From Gammaproteobacteria bacterium (GTDB lineage Bacteria; Pseudomonadota; Gammaproteobacteria; Pseudomonadales; Pseudohongiellaceae), in NCBI GenBank assembly GCA_030682575.1, contig JAUXNX010000011.1:186001-250000 (forward strand): a stretch of 64,000 nt of DNA. Reading direction: 5' to 3'. Positions 19,242 through 25,906 of this stretch are shown one piece after another; the stretch's first letter is position 1, and the number at the start of each line of letters is the position of its first letter. Under the pieces are notes generated by a model that was given only the letters and a program-made list of their open reading frames with translations, ran no database searches and was not told where the DNA came from. Both the position numbers and the translations under genes were made by a program.

Positions 19242-19421
19242 TCAGCAGTTAGGATCTCTGGCATTGACAGCATCTCTGACATCTTCACAGACATCCTCAA
19301 TCGCATTGGCCGCATCAGTAGCAGCATCGTCAATGTCACGACCCAACCGCTCAGCGGGGCCTTCATTGCAGGCAGTCAAACCCATCAGGCTTACCAAAAA
19401 CAACATCGTGATAGTTTTCAT
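19242..19421 (-). CDS. Entericidin-like small lipoprotein
   Basis: A 59-residue protein. The start at 19421 (MKTITMLFLV) follows GGAGG by eight bases. It has a lipoprotein signal with lipobox LTAC and a mature part rich in acidic residues that forms an amphipathic helix (ERLGRDIDDAATDAANAIEDV), with two further Cys residues. Tiny lipoproteins of this kind include entericidins. Its promoter region has a sigma-54 element and GlrR-like sites, and this is the best clue to its role as a stress or envelope effector. Exact function unknown. Confidence 0.72.
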   Translation of the reverse strand: MKTITMLFLVSLMGLTACNEGPAERLGRDIDDAATDAANAIEDVCEDVRDAVNARDPNC

Positions 19422-19513
19422 ATGGTTTTCCTCCACTCTTGGTCTGTGATGAACAGTTTGGTGAAACTGCTCTCGATCTACTGCACTCAGTCAGCAGCAT
19501 TCATCCAAGCCAC

Positions 19514-19529
19514 AGCAATCGCTATGCCA
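19514..19529 (-). promoter_or_regulatory. Sigma-54 promoter P1 (lipoprotein gene)
   Basis: On the minus strand the sequence is TGGCAT-AGCGA-TTGCT, a one-base departure from the consensus TGGCAC-N5-TTGCW with the invariant GG and GC dinucleotides in place. The predicted start site is near 19503, about 80 bases upstream of the lipoprotein ATG. Confidence 0.78.
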
Positions 19530-19593
19530 GAACGTTTTTTATAACAATTACAGTATGTTGAAAGGCCGCATCATGCAGCATGCCCGTGAAGTG

Positions 19594-19611
19594 TGTCGGT
19601 GTGGCAGGACA
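19594..19611 (-). promoter_or_regulatory. GlrR-like activator site, proximal to P1
   Basis: Exact TGTC-N10-GACA, extended to GTGTGTC...GACACAC, a longer perfect palindrome. It begins 80 bases from the promoter element, the position expected for a sigma-54 enhancer-binding protein site. Confidence 0.75.
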
Positions 19612-19656
19612 CACATCTCGTCAAATTCGTAACTGCATGTTTTGTCGGGAGTGAAG

Positions 19657-19674
19657 TGTTGGGTCTGGCGAACG
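19657..19674 (-). promoter_or_regulatory. GlrR-like activator site, distal to P1 (degenerate)
   Basis: TGTT-N10-AACG, a weak copy of TGTC-N10-GACA. It is listed because it lies exactly 63 bases from the proximal site, the same spacing as in the other two promoters. Confidence 0.5.
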
Positions 19675-19797
19675 CTCAGGAAATTTGCTCAATAATTCTC
19701 GGAAGATCAATGAGGCGGCGAGCCAACTGATGCGAAGTCAGTCAACCCGCCGCAACTCCTGCTCATCCAGAGCAACAGACCATCAATGCATGAGACT

Positions 19798-20112
19798 TCA
19801 GGCATTCTCAAGCATCTCTTCCATTACCTGCACGATCTGGCGGTACTCAACCGGACCAATAGCACTATGATCACCTTCCTCGAAGTCGATGTTCGGAAGC
19901 ACCCTTTTCACATCAGCCTTGCTGATGACACCGTCCTGATTGCTGTCAGTGAGTCCCAGTGTCGGCAGCGCTGCATTCGCCTCAGAAGTATTGAGAACTC
20001 CATCAGAGTTGACATCCACTTGCTGAAAATCCGGCGCTATGATTTCCTGCGCCAAAGCGAAGCCTGAAACGATCAGAAAAAATGTCGAACCTGCGATAAT
20101 TGATTTTTTCAT
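19798..20112 (-). CDS. Secreted EF-hand protein
   Basis: A 104-residue protein with a signal peptide (MKKSIIAGSTFFLIVSGFALAQ) and two EF-hand loops: DVNSDGVLNTSE (about residues 33-44) and DSNQDGVISKAD (about 56-67). Calcium-coordinating positions 1, 3, 5 and 12 are mostly acidic or Asn. Start 20112 has GGAG upstream. It is probably a periplasmic calcium-binding protein. The sigma-54 promoter at 20173-20188 links it to the GlrR system. Partner unknown. Confidence 0.82.
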   Translation of the reverse strand: MKKSIIAGSTFFLIVSGFALAQEIIAPDFQQVDVNSDGVLNTSEANAALPTLGLTDSNQDGVISKADVKRVLPNIDFEEGDHSAIGPVEYRQIVQVMEEMLENA

Positions 20113-20172
20113 GCTATTTCTCCTTTCCATTCCCGTATGATTTTTGATTTTGGCCTTGCACATCTGAAACTT

Positions 20173-20188
20173 AGCAATGCCTGTGCCA
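20173..20188 (-). promoter_or_regulatory. Sigma-54 promoter P2 (EF-hand gene)
   Basis: Minus-strand TGGCAC-AGGCA-TTGCT, a full match to TGGCAC-N5-TTGCW. The same 16 bases occur in P3 at 21181-21196. The predicted start site is about 50 bases upstream of the EF-hand ATG. Confidence 0.85.
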
Positions 20189-20253
20189 TCTATAATATTT
20201 TAATAAAAACAAAAAGATAGCTTGTTAATGGGCATTTCGTTCATGCGTAAATA

Positions 20254-20271
20254 TGTTGGGTGCAGCAGGCG
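20254..20271 (-). promoter_or_regulatory. GlrR-like half-site, proximal to P2
   Basis: TGTTGGGTG begins exactly 81 bases from the P2 element. Only the left half resembles the GlrR site (TGTT-N10-GGCG). The identical nine bases stand at the same offset in P3. Confidence 0.5.
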
Positions 20272-20316
20272 CTTCTGGAACGGAATTTGTAACCCCCTGA
20301 TTCAGGAGAAGTTGCA

Positions 20317-20334
20317 TGTTGGCCAGACTGGACA
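20317..20334 (-). promoter_or_regulatory. GlrR-like activator site, distal to P2
   Basis: TGTT-N10-GACA, one mismatch to TGTC-N10-GACA, beginning 144 bases from the promoter and 63 bases beyond the proximal half-site. Confidence 0.65.
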
Positions 20335-20489
20335 ACGTGGATTTCGCATCGATCTTTCAATAGCACAAACAAGAAACGCCACACGATTGAAAAAAGCAAC
20401 ATGGCACCTCAAGTGCAGTTACACTTTCTCGATCATGTGGCGCAGCTCTATTTCAATTCACCACTTCAGTCAGAAATATTTCGTCCAGA

Positions 20490-20687
20490 CTACAGAGAGT
20501 CCAGATAGTCGTTGACCTCCTTGCGGACCCTGTCCTTATCCTTGCCGTACTTCTCCTGCACGATACCGACAAGCCGATCACGGTTGCCTTCGATTCTGGC
20601 AAAATCATCATCGGTGATCTCACCCCACTTGGCCTGGATCGTGCCCTTCATCTGCTTCCATTTTCCTTCTGCAATATCAGTATTCAT
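20490..20687 (-). CDS. CsbD-like stress protein
   Basis: A 65-residue protein of the CsbD/YjbJ family: MNTDIAEGKWKQMKGTIQAK near the start and YGKDKDRVRKEVNDYLDSL at the end. These are small, abundant, general-stress proteins of unknown biochemical role. The ATG follows AGAGGATG by five bases. It begins only about 38 bases after an intrinsic terminator, so its transcript may depend on read-through from the upstream 72-residue gene. Confidence 0.9.
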   Translation of the reverse strand: MNTDIAEGKWKQMKGTIQAKWGEITDDDFARIEGNRDRLVGIVQEKYGKDKDRVRKEVNDYLDSL

Positions 20688-20724
20688 TTGATCATCCTCT
20701 TGGGTTGACTTGCTCGATCGTGGT

Positions 20725-20752
20725 CAAAAAAAAAGACCCCTGGGCGGGGGTC
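20725..20752 (-). terminator. Intrinsic terminator between 72-residue gene and csbD-like gene
   Basis: On the minus strand GACCCC-CGCCCA-GGGGTC is followed by a run of nine T. It lies about 140 bases after the stop of the 72-residue gene and 38 bases before the csbD-like ATG, so it probably ends most transcripts from P3. Confidence 0.88.
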
Positions 20753-20891
20753 AAACGCTTGGGACCATAAAGGGACTTGCGGGTTTGCGGTAGATCAGTA
20801 AGAGATATTCTGTGTGGGTGCCGGGGCCGGTGTCGCGACGGTACGGAAGCGATCACCGGCGGTGGAGTCCCCGGCAACTCTGGTGCGCGCA

Positions 20892-21110
20892 TCAATCGTT
20901 GTTGCGCTGCATGCGACGGCTGTTGCGTCCACCTCGCTTCTTCAGCTCAATATTTCGTAGTGATTGCAACAGAAAGCCATTGATACGCTTGCTTACGGCC
21001 AGGCCTTGAGGCTCGGCGGTCTGCAGCGGCAGACGGGGCAGGCTGTCTGTCAATTCAACACCTGTCACGAATGCGGATATGGCGGGGTTCGGTCGGTGGG
21101 CTGTTGTCAT
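20892..21110 (-). CDS. Hypothetical 72-residue protein, GlrR/sigma-54 linked
   Basis: Unrecognised basic protein starting MTTAHRPNPAISAFVTGVEL, ending KKRGGRNSRRMQRNND. It has no signal peptide or membrane segment; the C-terminal 25 residues are strongly basic (nucleic-acid binding is possible but unproven). It is supported as a gene by GGAGAG five bases before the ATG, a perfect sigma-54 promoter about 70 bases upstream and an intrinsic terminator downstream. It lies directly after glrR in the same direction. Alternatively the transcript could act as an RNA. Confidence 0.6.
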   Translation of the reverse strand: MTTAHRPNPAISAFVTGVELTDSLPRLPLQTAEPQGLAVSKRINGFLLQSLRNIELKKRGGRNSRRMQRNND

Positions 21111-21180
21111 TATTCTCTCCTTTGCCTGTTGGTCAGGGTTTGTTGTCATGCATCTTGATCGACGCCATTGACCGGAGTAG

Positions 21181-21196
21181 AGCAATGCCTGTGCCA
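21181..21196 (-). promoter_or_regulatory. Sigma-54 promoter P3 (72-residue gene)
   Basis: Minus-strand TGGCAC-AGGCA-TTGCT, identical to P2 over all 16 bases. The predicted start site is near 21170, about 60 bases upstream of the ATG. Confidence 0.85.
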
Positions 21197-21215
21197 TATT
21201 CATTAATTCAATTTA

Positions 21216-21228
21216 AATCAATATGTTA
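21216..21228 (+). promoter_or_regulatory. IHF consensus site
   Basis: AATCAA-TATG-TTA is a full match to WATCAANNNNTTR, in an AT-rich stretch between the P3 element and its activator sites. That is the usual place for IHF bending at sigma-54 promoters. Confidence 0.65.
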
Positions 21229-21261
21229 CGGAAATATTACGCATACTCTGCTACGCAAGAC

Positions 21262-21279
21262 TGTTGGGTGACAGCAACA
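21262..21279 (-). promoter_or_regulatory. GlrR-like activator site, proximal to P3
   Basis: TGTT-N10-AACA, a symmetric variant of TGTC-N10-GACA, beginning 81 bases from the P3 element. Confidence 0.65.
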
Positions 21280-21324
21280 CTCCGCAGGGTGATTTCATAA
21301 CTCATTGATTTTCAAGGACTCAAG

Positions 21325-21342
21325 TGTCGGGGAATCACGACA
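21325..21342 (-). promoter_or_regulatory. GlrR-like activator site, distal to P3
   Basis: Exact TGTC-N10-GACA, beginning 144 bases from the P3 element and 63 from the proximal site. It lies 33 bases beyond the glrR stop codon. Confidence 0.75.
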
Positions 21343-21375
21343 GGGCGAAATAGCCGACGTTGGCTTTCCCCAACG

Positions 21376-22737
21376 CTACTCGGTTACCTTGCGAAACTGG
21401 GCCGGATCCAGTCCATGGCGCCTGAGGAGGTTATAGAACTCACTACGGTTACGCTCGGACAGTCTGGCCGCCAGCGCAATATTGCCCTCTGTCATGTTCA
21501 GCAGACGCAGCAGGTAGTCGTGTTCGAACTGCTCGCGCGCCTGATTCAGACCAATCAGACGATCCGGCTTGAAGCGCAGGGCACGCTCGGCCAGAGCGCG
21601 GGAGATGAGGGGAGTGGAGGACAACACCACACACTGCTCCACGATGTTGAGAAGCTGGCGCACGTTGCCGGGCCAGGGGGCACTGACCAGCAGTTCCATG
21701 GCCTCGGGAGCAAAGCGTAATGAACCCTTGCCGTGGCGCGCGGAGAGCATCTGACAGAAGTGATTGGCAAGCAGTGAGATGTCTTCACGCCGTTCTGACA
21801 GTGGCGGCAGTTCCAGTGTGATGACATTGAGACGATAGAACAGATCCTCTCGGAACGTGCCTTGTGCCACTTTTTCAGCAAGATCATGGTGAGTCGCAGC
21901 AATGATGCGCACATCCACAGCAATGGTTTCCGTGGAACCAACAGGACGCACTTCATGTTGCTCCAACACGCGCAGCAGTTTGGCCTGTGCTGCAATCGGC
22001 ATATCGCCTATTTCGTCGAGAAAGACTGTGCCGCGATTGGCGGCCTGGAATAATCCGGTGTGAGTCTTGTGGGCCCCGGTAAACGAGCCGGCCACATGCC
22101 CGAACAATTCGGACTCCAGAAGCGCCTCTGGCATCGCCGCGCAATTGAGCGCCATGAATGGTTTGTCGCGGCGGGCACTGGCCTTGTGGACCGCTCCCGC
22201 GAGCAATTCCTTGCCGGTACCTGTCTGGCTCTGAATGAGCACACTGACGTCGGTCACAGCAGCAGCCCTGGTCTGCTGCAACAAGTTTTCCATGACATGA
22301 CTGCAGCTGATGATTTCCGAGCGCCACTGCCGATCTGAGACATCACCTTCGGGTTGTTCCATCTCGCCGCTCTGCAGCAATGCCTTCTCGATATGGGCGA
22401 GCAGCGTCTGGGCATCGAAAGGTTTGACGAGATAACTGAAGACTCCTTTCTGGGTTGCTGCAACCGCTTCCGGAATGGTGCCGTGAGCAGTCAACATGAT
22501 GACGGGCAGGCGCAAATTGCGTTGCTGGATCAGCTCGAACAGCTCCATGCCATCCATGCCCGGCATACGCAGATCGGTCACTACCACATGAGGCCGGAAT
22601 ACCGACAGACGAGTCAGGGCCGTCTCTGCACTGTTCACCGCATTGATGTCGAAACCGTTGGCTTTGAGACGCACACTGATCAGATGCAACAGATCAGCAT
22701 CATCATCGACCAGAAGAATTCTGCGCTTGTTTGTCAT
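21376..22737 (-). CDS. glrR: Sigma-54-dependent response regulator GlrR
   Basis: A 453-residue NtrC-type activator. The receiver domain (1-120) has acidic VDDD, phospho-acceptor D55 in VVTDLRMPG, T83 and K105 in LVKPFDA. The AAA+ domain (140-370) has Walker A QSQTGTGKE, the sigma-54 contact loop as GSFTGA (217-222, canonical GAFTGA), Walker B GTVFLDEIGD and the FREDLFYRLNV segment. The C-terminal Fis-type helix-turn-helix ends NRSEFYNLLRRHGLDP, typical of GlrR. The start MTNKRRILLV lacks a strong ribosome site. It forms an operon with the QseG-like lipoprotein and GlrK. Three predicted sigma-54 promoters follow it. Confidence 0.93.
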   Translation of the reverse strand: MTNKRRILLVDDDADLLHLISVRLKANGFDINAVNSAETALTRLSVFRPHVVVTDLRMPGMDGMELFELIQQRNLRLPVIMLTAHGTIPEAVAATQKGVFSYLVKPFDAQTLLAHIEKALLQSGEMEQPEGDVSDRQWRSEIISCSHVMENLLQQTRAAAVTDVSVLIQSQTGTGKELLAGAVHKASARRDKPFMALNCAAMPEALLESELFGHVAGSFTGAHKTHTGLFQAANRGTVFLDEIGDMPIAAQAKLLRVLEQHEVRPVGSTETIAVDVRIIAATHHDLAEKVAQGTFREDLFYRLNVITLELPPLSERREDISLLANHFCQMLSARHGKGSLRFAPEAMELLVSAPWPGNVRQLLNIVEQCVVLSSTPLISRALAERALRFKPDRLIGLNQAREQFEHDYLLRLLNMTEGNIALAARLSERNRSEFYNLLRRHGLDPAQFRKVTE

Positions 22738-22813
22738 GGCGTTGTTGCTCTTGCTTGAGTTGTTTACTGATGTGTTTTGACTGCTGTTTTTTTTCACTGC
22801 AGTGTCATTCGTG

Positions 22814-23344
22814 TCAAGGAGTGCGAGGCTCACGAAGACCGTCCCGCGACTGTCCACGTCGATCCAGTTGTTGCTCGATCGATGTGAGGGCTTCAATCTG
22901 CTCGCGCAACGATCGGCGCTCATGCTCCAGCGCCTGTATGCGTTCATCCACGGAATGCGACTGCAAGCGCAGCTCCAATACCTGTCGCCACAGTCCGGCA
23001 AAGGCCTGGTAGTCACTTTCCACCGGACTGGTCGCGGCACGTTCCTCGAATGTGTTCAGCAACGACAATGCCCGCATTTCCTGCTCAGGATCTGTCGTCA
23101 TTGCGCTGATCAGCACAGCCATCTGCACGAGGGATTCTTCTGCACCCGGCACGTCGACAGTCACTTCAAGTCGCGCCAGTTCCTGCAGGACAGCGTCGGG
23201 CGGCGCAAGAATCACCCAGCTGTAGTAATCCACCGCGTCGTAACGGGACGGCTGCACTGTACGCAATTGCTGCAAGGGACTTGTTGTACAACCAACCAGA
23301 GAGGTAAGACCAACCAGCAGCATCCAAAACATGACTTTGTTCAC
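22814..23344 (-). CDS. qseG: QseG-like outer-membrane lipoprotein
   Basis: A 176-residue lipoprotein with lipobox LVGC (MNKVMFWMLLVGLTSLVGCTT), a helical body and a charged coiled-coil near the C-terminus (HSVDERIQALEHERRSLREQ). Its place between glrK and glrR is that of qseG in enterobacteria, where QseG contacts the sensor kinase and controls its activity from the outer membrane. Sequence similarity is modest, so the name rests mainly on position, length and lipoprotein nature. Confidence 0.78.
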   Translation of the reverse strand: MNKVMFWMLLVGLTSLVGCTTSPLQQLRTVQPSRYDAVDYYSWVILAPPDAVLQELARLEVTVDVPGAEESLVQMAVLISAMTTDPEQEMRALSLLNTFEERAATSPVESDYQAFAGLWRQVLELRLQSHSVDERIQALEHERRSLREQIEALTSIEQQLDRRGQSRDGLREPRTP

Positions 23345-23362
23345 ATAAATGTCCTTTTGAAA

Positions 23363-24808
23363 TTATTCCATTGTCTTGCTGTCATCGACCAGTTTGCGGG
23401 GCAACGGCAGTGTGACTCGAAAGCACGCTCCCTTGTTCGCCTCACACAATTCGATACTGCCACCACCGGCCAATACGTACTCACGCGCGATGGCAAGCCC
23501 AAGACCCGTACCGTTATAGGCTCGACGCGGTCGCACGGAACCCTGATAGAACGCAGCAAATATCTTTGTCCACTCCTCTTGCGGGACACCAGGCCCTTCA
23601 TCAGTAATTTCGAAAATTGCCAGATCATCGCTGGCAAACAGCTTCAGCGTTATGACACCGTCTTCGGGCGAGAATTTCAGCGCATTGGTGAACAGATTGT
23701 CGATGATGACGCGCAGGCGCTCCGGATCAGCCAGCACAACCAGCTTCTCCAGCTCTTGCTGCACCTTGTTGCGACCTGAGGTAATCGCCAACTGGTGGGC
23801 ATCCACGACACGCTCTATGACGTTGTCGAAACGCACGGGTTCGGGCATGGCATTGAGCACTTCGAAATTCTGGGAGTTGTGGCGCAGCAGATCCTCGATC
23901 AAACCCTGCAAACGCTGGCAGTTGTTGACGATGATGCGACTGATCTCGCGCTGCTCCTGATTGAGTGGACCGACCACACCTTCATTGAGCAGTGCCGCAC
24001 CTTCCTGCATTGATGCCAGTGGCGTCTTCAATTCATGGGAGACATGGCGCAGGAACGACGAGCGCTGCTGCTCCAGTTCACCCAGGCGACTGCGCAACCA
24101 GTCCAGACGCAAACCAAGGGATTGCAGATCACGCGGCCCGGTAATCAGGATGCTGCTGTCGTAAGCCCCGCTTCCCAGCCGGTTGATGGCACTGTCGATC
24201 TGCTGCAGAGGTCGCGTGATCAATACGATGAACATCACGGCAAGCCCGGAGGCCGCCGCGATGAACAGCAGCGCCTGCAACGTCAGCGCCTGCTTGGTAC
24301 TGTCGCTGCGCTCACGCAACTGGCTCTGCTGCTCGCCTATCCACGCTTCAATGGCATCGGACATCTCGTAGGCCATGCGCGAAAGCCTGGCGTACTCGGC
24401 TTCCACGGTAGCCCGGTCAGGAGATCCGGTCAGCTGCGTGAAGGCAGCATTCTCCGTATCCAACAATGTCATTGGCAGTTGCGCTACATCTCCGCTGGCA
24501 TTCAGGGAACGCAGTTGCGCAGCAGCGGCCTGAAACTCCGCGCGCCGATTGGAGTAAACCTGATAGAGACTATCATCCCGCAGGACCACGTACTGAAGGG
24601 CATTACGCTCCATTGCCAGAGTTTGTTCGATCAACTGACGACTGGCACTCATCGCCGTGGCCGCAGCGGCTACTGTGGCCTGACTCTGATCACTCAACTG
24701 ATCGAGCTGGCGGGCAGTCACAAGCAGCGCGGCAATCAACAGGGCGGCTACCGCCAGAAAGCCAATGATCGTCAGTTGCCGGATGGAGCGCGCTCTGAAC
24801 AGCACCAT
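23363..24808 (-). CDS. glrK: Sensor histidine kinase GlrK
   Basis: Membrane sensor kinase of 481 residues, cognate of GlrR. Two transmembrane helices (about 13-35 and 175-198) flank a helical periplasmic domain, followed by a HAMP-like linker. The dimerisation helix has the phospho-acceptor in FLRHVSHELKTPLASMQEG. The ATPase domain shows the N box NLFTNALKFSPEDG, G1 DEGPGVPQEEW and G2 GTGLGLAIAREY. The start at 24808 has GGAG six bases upstream. First gene of the glrK-qseG-glrR operon. A REP-like palindrome lies 12 bases upstream of the start. Confidence 0.93.
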   Translation of the reverse strand: MVLFRARSIRQLTIIGFLAVAALLIAALLVTARQLDQLSDQSQATVAAAATAMSASRQLIEQTLAMERNALQYVVLRDDSLYQVYSNRRAEFQAAAAQLRSLNASGDVAQLPMTLLDTENAAFTQLTGSPDRATVEAEYARLSRMAYEMSDAIEAWIGEQQSQLRERSDSTKQALTLQALLFIAAASGLAVMFIVLITRPLQQIDSAINRLGSGAYDSSILITGPRDLQSLGLRLDWLRSRLGELEQQRSSFLRHVSHELKTPLASMQEGAALLNEGVVGPLNQEQREISRIIVNNCQRLQGLIEDLLRHNSQNFEVLNAMPEPVRFDNVIERVVDAHQLAITSGRNKVQQELEKLVVLADPERLRVIIDNLFTNALKFSPEDGVITLKLFASDDLAIFEITDEGPGVPQEEWTKIFAAFYQGSVRPRRAYNGTGLGLAIAREYVLAGGGSIELCEANKGACFRVTLPLPRKLVDDSKTME

Positions 24809-24819
24809 TCTCAACTCCT

Positions 24820-24843
24820 GTGAAAGCGGGTCTTGCCCGCGAT
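24820..24843 (+). repeat. REP-like palindrome, copy 2
   Basis: GTGAAAGCGGG...CCCGCGATTG, with an inverted GCGGG/CCCGC core and the same tail as copy 1 at 12219-12241. It is in the glrK leader between the divergent glrK and methyltransferase genes. Confidence 0.55.
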
Positions 24844-24973
24844 TGACAGCTCGGTGCGGCAGCATCCGCACCTGGAGACAGTCACTGCTTTATGTTCAAC
24901 GCAAAGAGGCATAATCTCCCCTTGTCGGTATTCTGGTTGGCCCGGCATCCTAACACTCCCGAGTCAGGAAACC

Positions 24974-25771
24974 ATGCTTGAGATCACTATGCCACGTTCT
25001 ACCGCAGCAGTCGTATCCTGCATGCTGCTTGTTTGCGTGGGGCTTGGTGGCGCCCTGTTCAGCTCTCCACTGCACGCACTTGACAAGGAGGCTCTCGAAG
25101 CCTCATTACGTGGCCCGGGCCGTGACGTTGCCGATCGCATTCGCGACCCGGTCCGCAAACCAGTGGAGGTATTGGACTTTCTGGGTCTTGAGTCCGGCAT
25201 GACAGTCATGGATCTGTACGCCGCCGGAGGCTACTTTACCTGGGTGCTGTCCAAGGCCGTCGGGCCGGATGGCGTGGTTTACGCCCAGAACACCCCTCGC
25301 GGTCTGAGTTTCGGCGAGGATCGCACGGAGATGACCCAGGGCGAAGCTCTGGCCATGAAGATCGAGGCAGGCAATCTGACCAATGTCGTGCGCGTCGATC
25401 GCCCAGTGGCAGATCTCGGGCTGGCAAGCGCCTCAGTGGATTTCGTGCTGATCTCGCAGATTCTCCACGACTATCACAATGGCAATCCCCAGCGCGCCCT
25501 CAACATGCTGCAACAGGTCCATGAAATTCTCAAACCAGGCGGCATTGTCGGCATCATCGACCATGTGGGCATGCCGGGACTCGACAACCGGCGCATGCAC
25601 CGCATGCTCAAGGAGGACGCCATTCGCGTGATCGAAGAAGCGGGCTTTGTCGTGGAGGCCGAGAGTGACCTGCTGGCCAATCCCAATGACAACTACCGTC
25701 GCTCCATCTTTGACCCGATGCTCAATCGCAGCTCCGACCAGTTTCTGCTGCGGGTGCGCAAACCAATATAG
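24974..25771 (+). CDS. Exported class I methyltransferase-like protein (COG4798-type)
   Basis: A 265-residue protein. The N-terminus has a signal peptide (VVSCMLLVCVGLGGALFSSPLHA, cleavage near residue 36), then an AdoMet-methyltransferase fold. Motif I is unusual, VMDLYAAGGYFTWVL instead of a D.G.G.G loop; motif post-I and IV appear as VYAQNTP and VDFVLISQILHDYHNG, and ILKPGGIVGIIDHVG is conserved. AdoMet is not known to be available in the periplasm, so the enzymatic role is uncertain. The ATG at 24974 has AGGA upstream. The family (COG4798) commonly shows this predicted signal. Confidence 0.8.
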   Translation: MLEITMPRSTAAVVSCMLLVCVGLGGALFSSPLHALDKEALEASLRGPGRDVADRIRDPVRKPVEVLDFLGLESGMTVMDLYAAGGYFTWVLSKAVGPDGVVYAQNTPRGLSFGEDRTEMTQGEALAMKIEAGNLTNVVRVDRPVADLGLASASVDFVLISQILHDYHNGNPQRALNMLQQVHEILKPGGIVGIIDHVGMPGLDNRRMHRMLKEDAIRVIEEAGFVVEAESDLLANPNDNYRRSIFDPMLNRSSDQFLLRVRKPI

Positions 25772-25906
25772 CAACGAAGCCCGCTCCTGGAAGTGCGAAA
25801 CCGGAGATGTGTTGCACCCCTTCGACCTTGTTTGCTAACCTCAACCGGCCTGTCGCTCAGCAGCGCACCATCGGTCCAACCTCGGGCTCAGACCTGGAGA
25901 ATAATA

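Noticed and set aside
20692-20895. A 66-67-residue minus-strand ORF right after the 72-residue gene (starting at TGATG)
   Set aside because: It runs through the intrinsic terminator at 20725-20752, has proline/arginine-rich non-biological composition and no ribosome site of its own.
21352-21365. Short palindrome AGCCGACGTTGGCT after glrR considered as a terminator
   Set aside because: Stem is short and no T run follows on the minus strand.
24809-24973. Search for a sigma-54 element controlling glrK itself
   Set aside because: No GG-N10-GC arrangement resembling TGGCAC-N5-TTGC was found between glrK and the divergent methyltransferase gene.
25775-25800. A possible fourth REP-like half element (AGGAGCGGGCTTCG on the minus strand)
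   Set aside because: Only one half is present and there is no inverted partner, so chance cannot be excluded.
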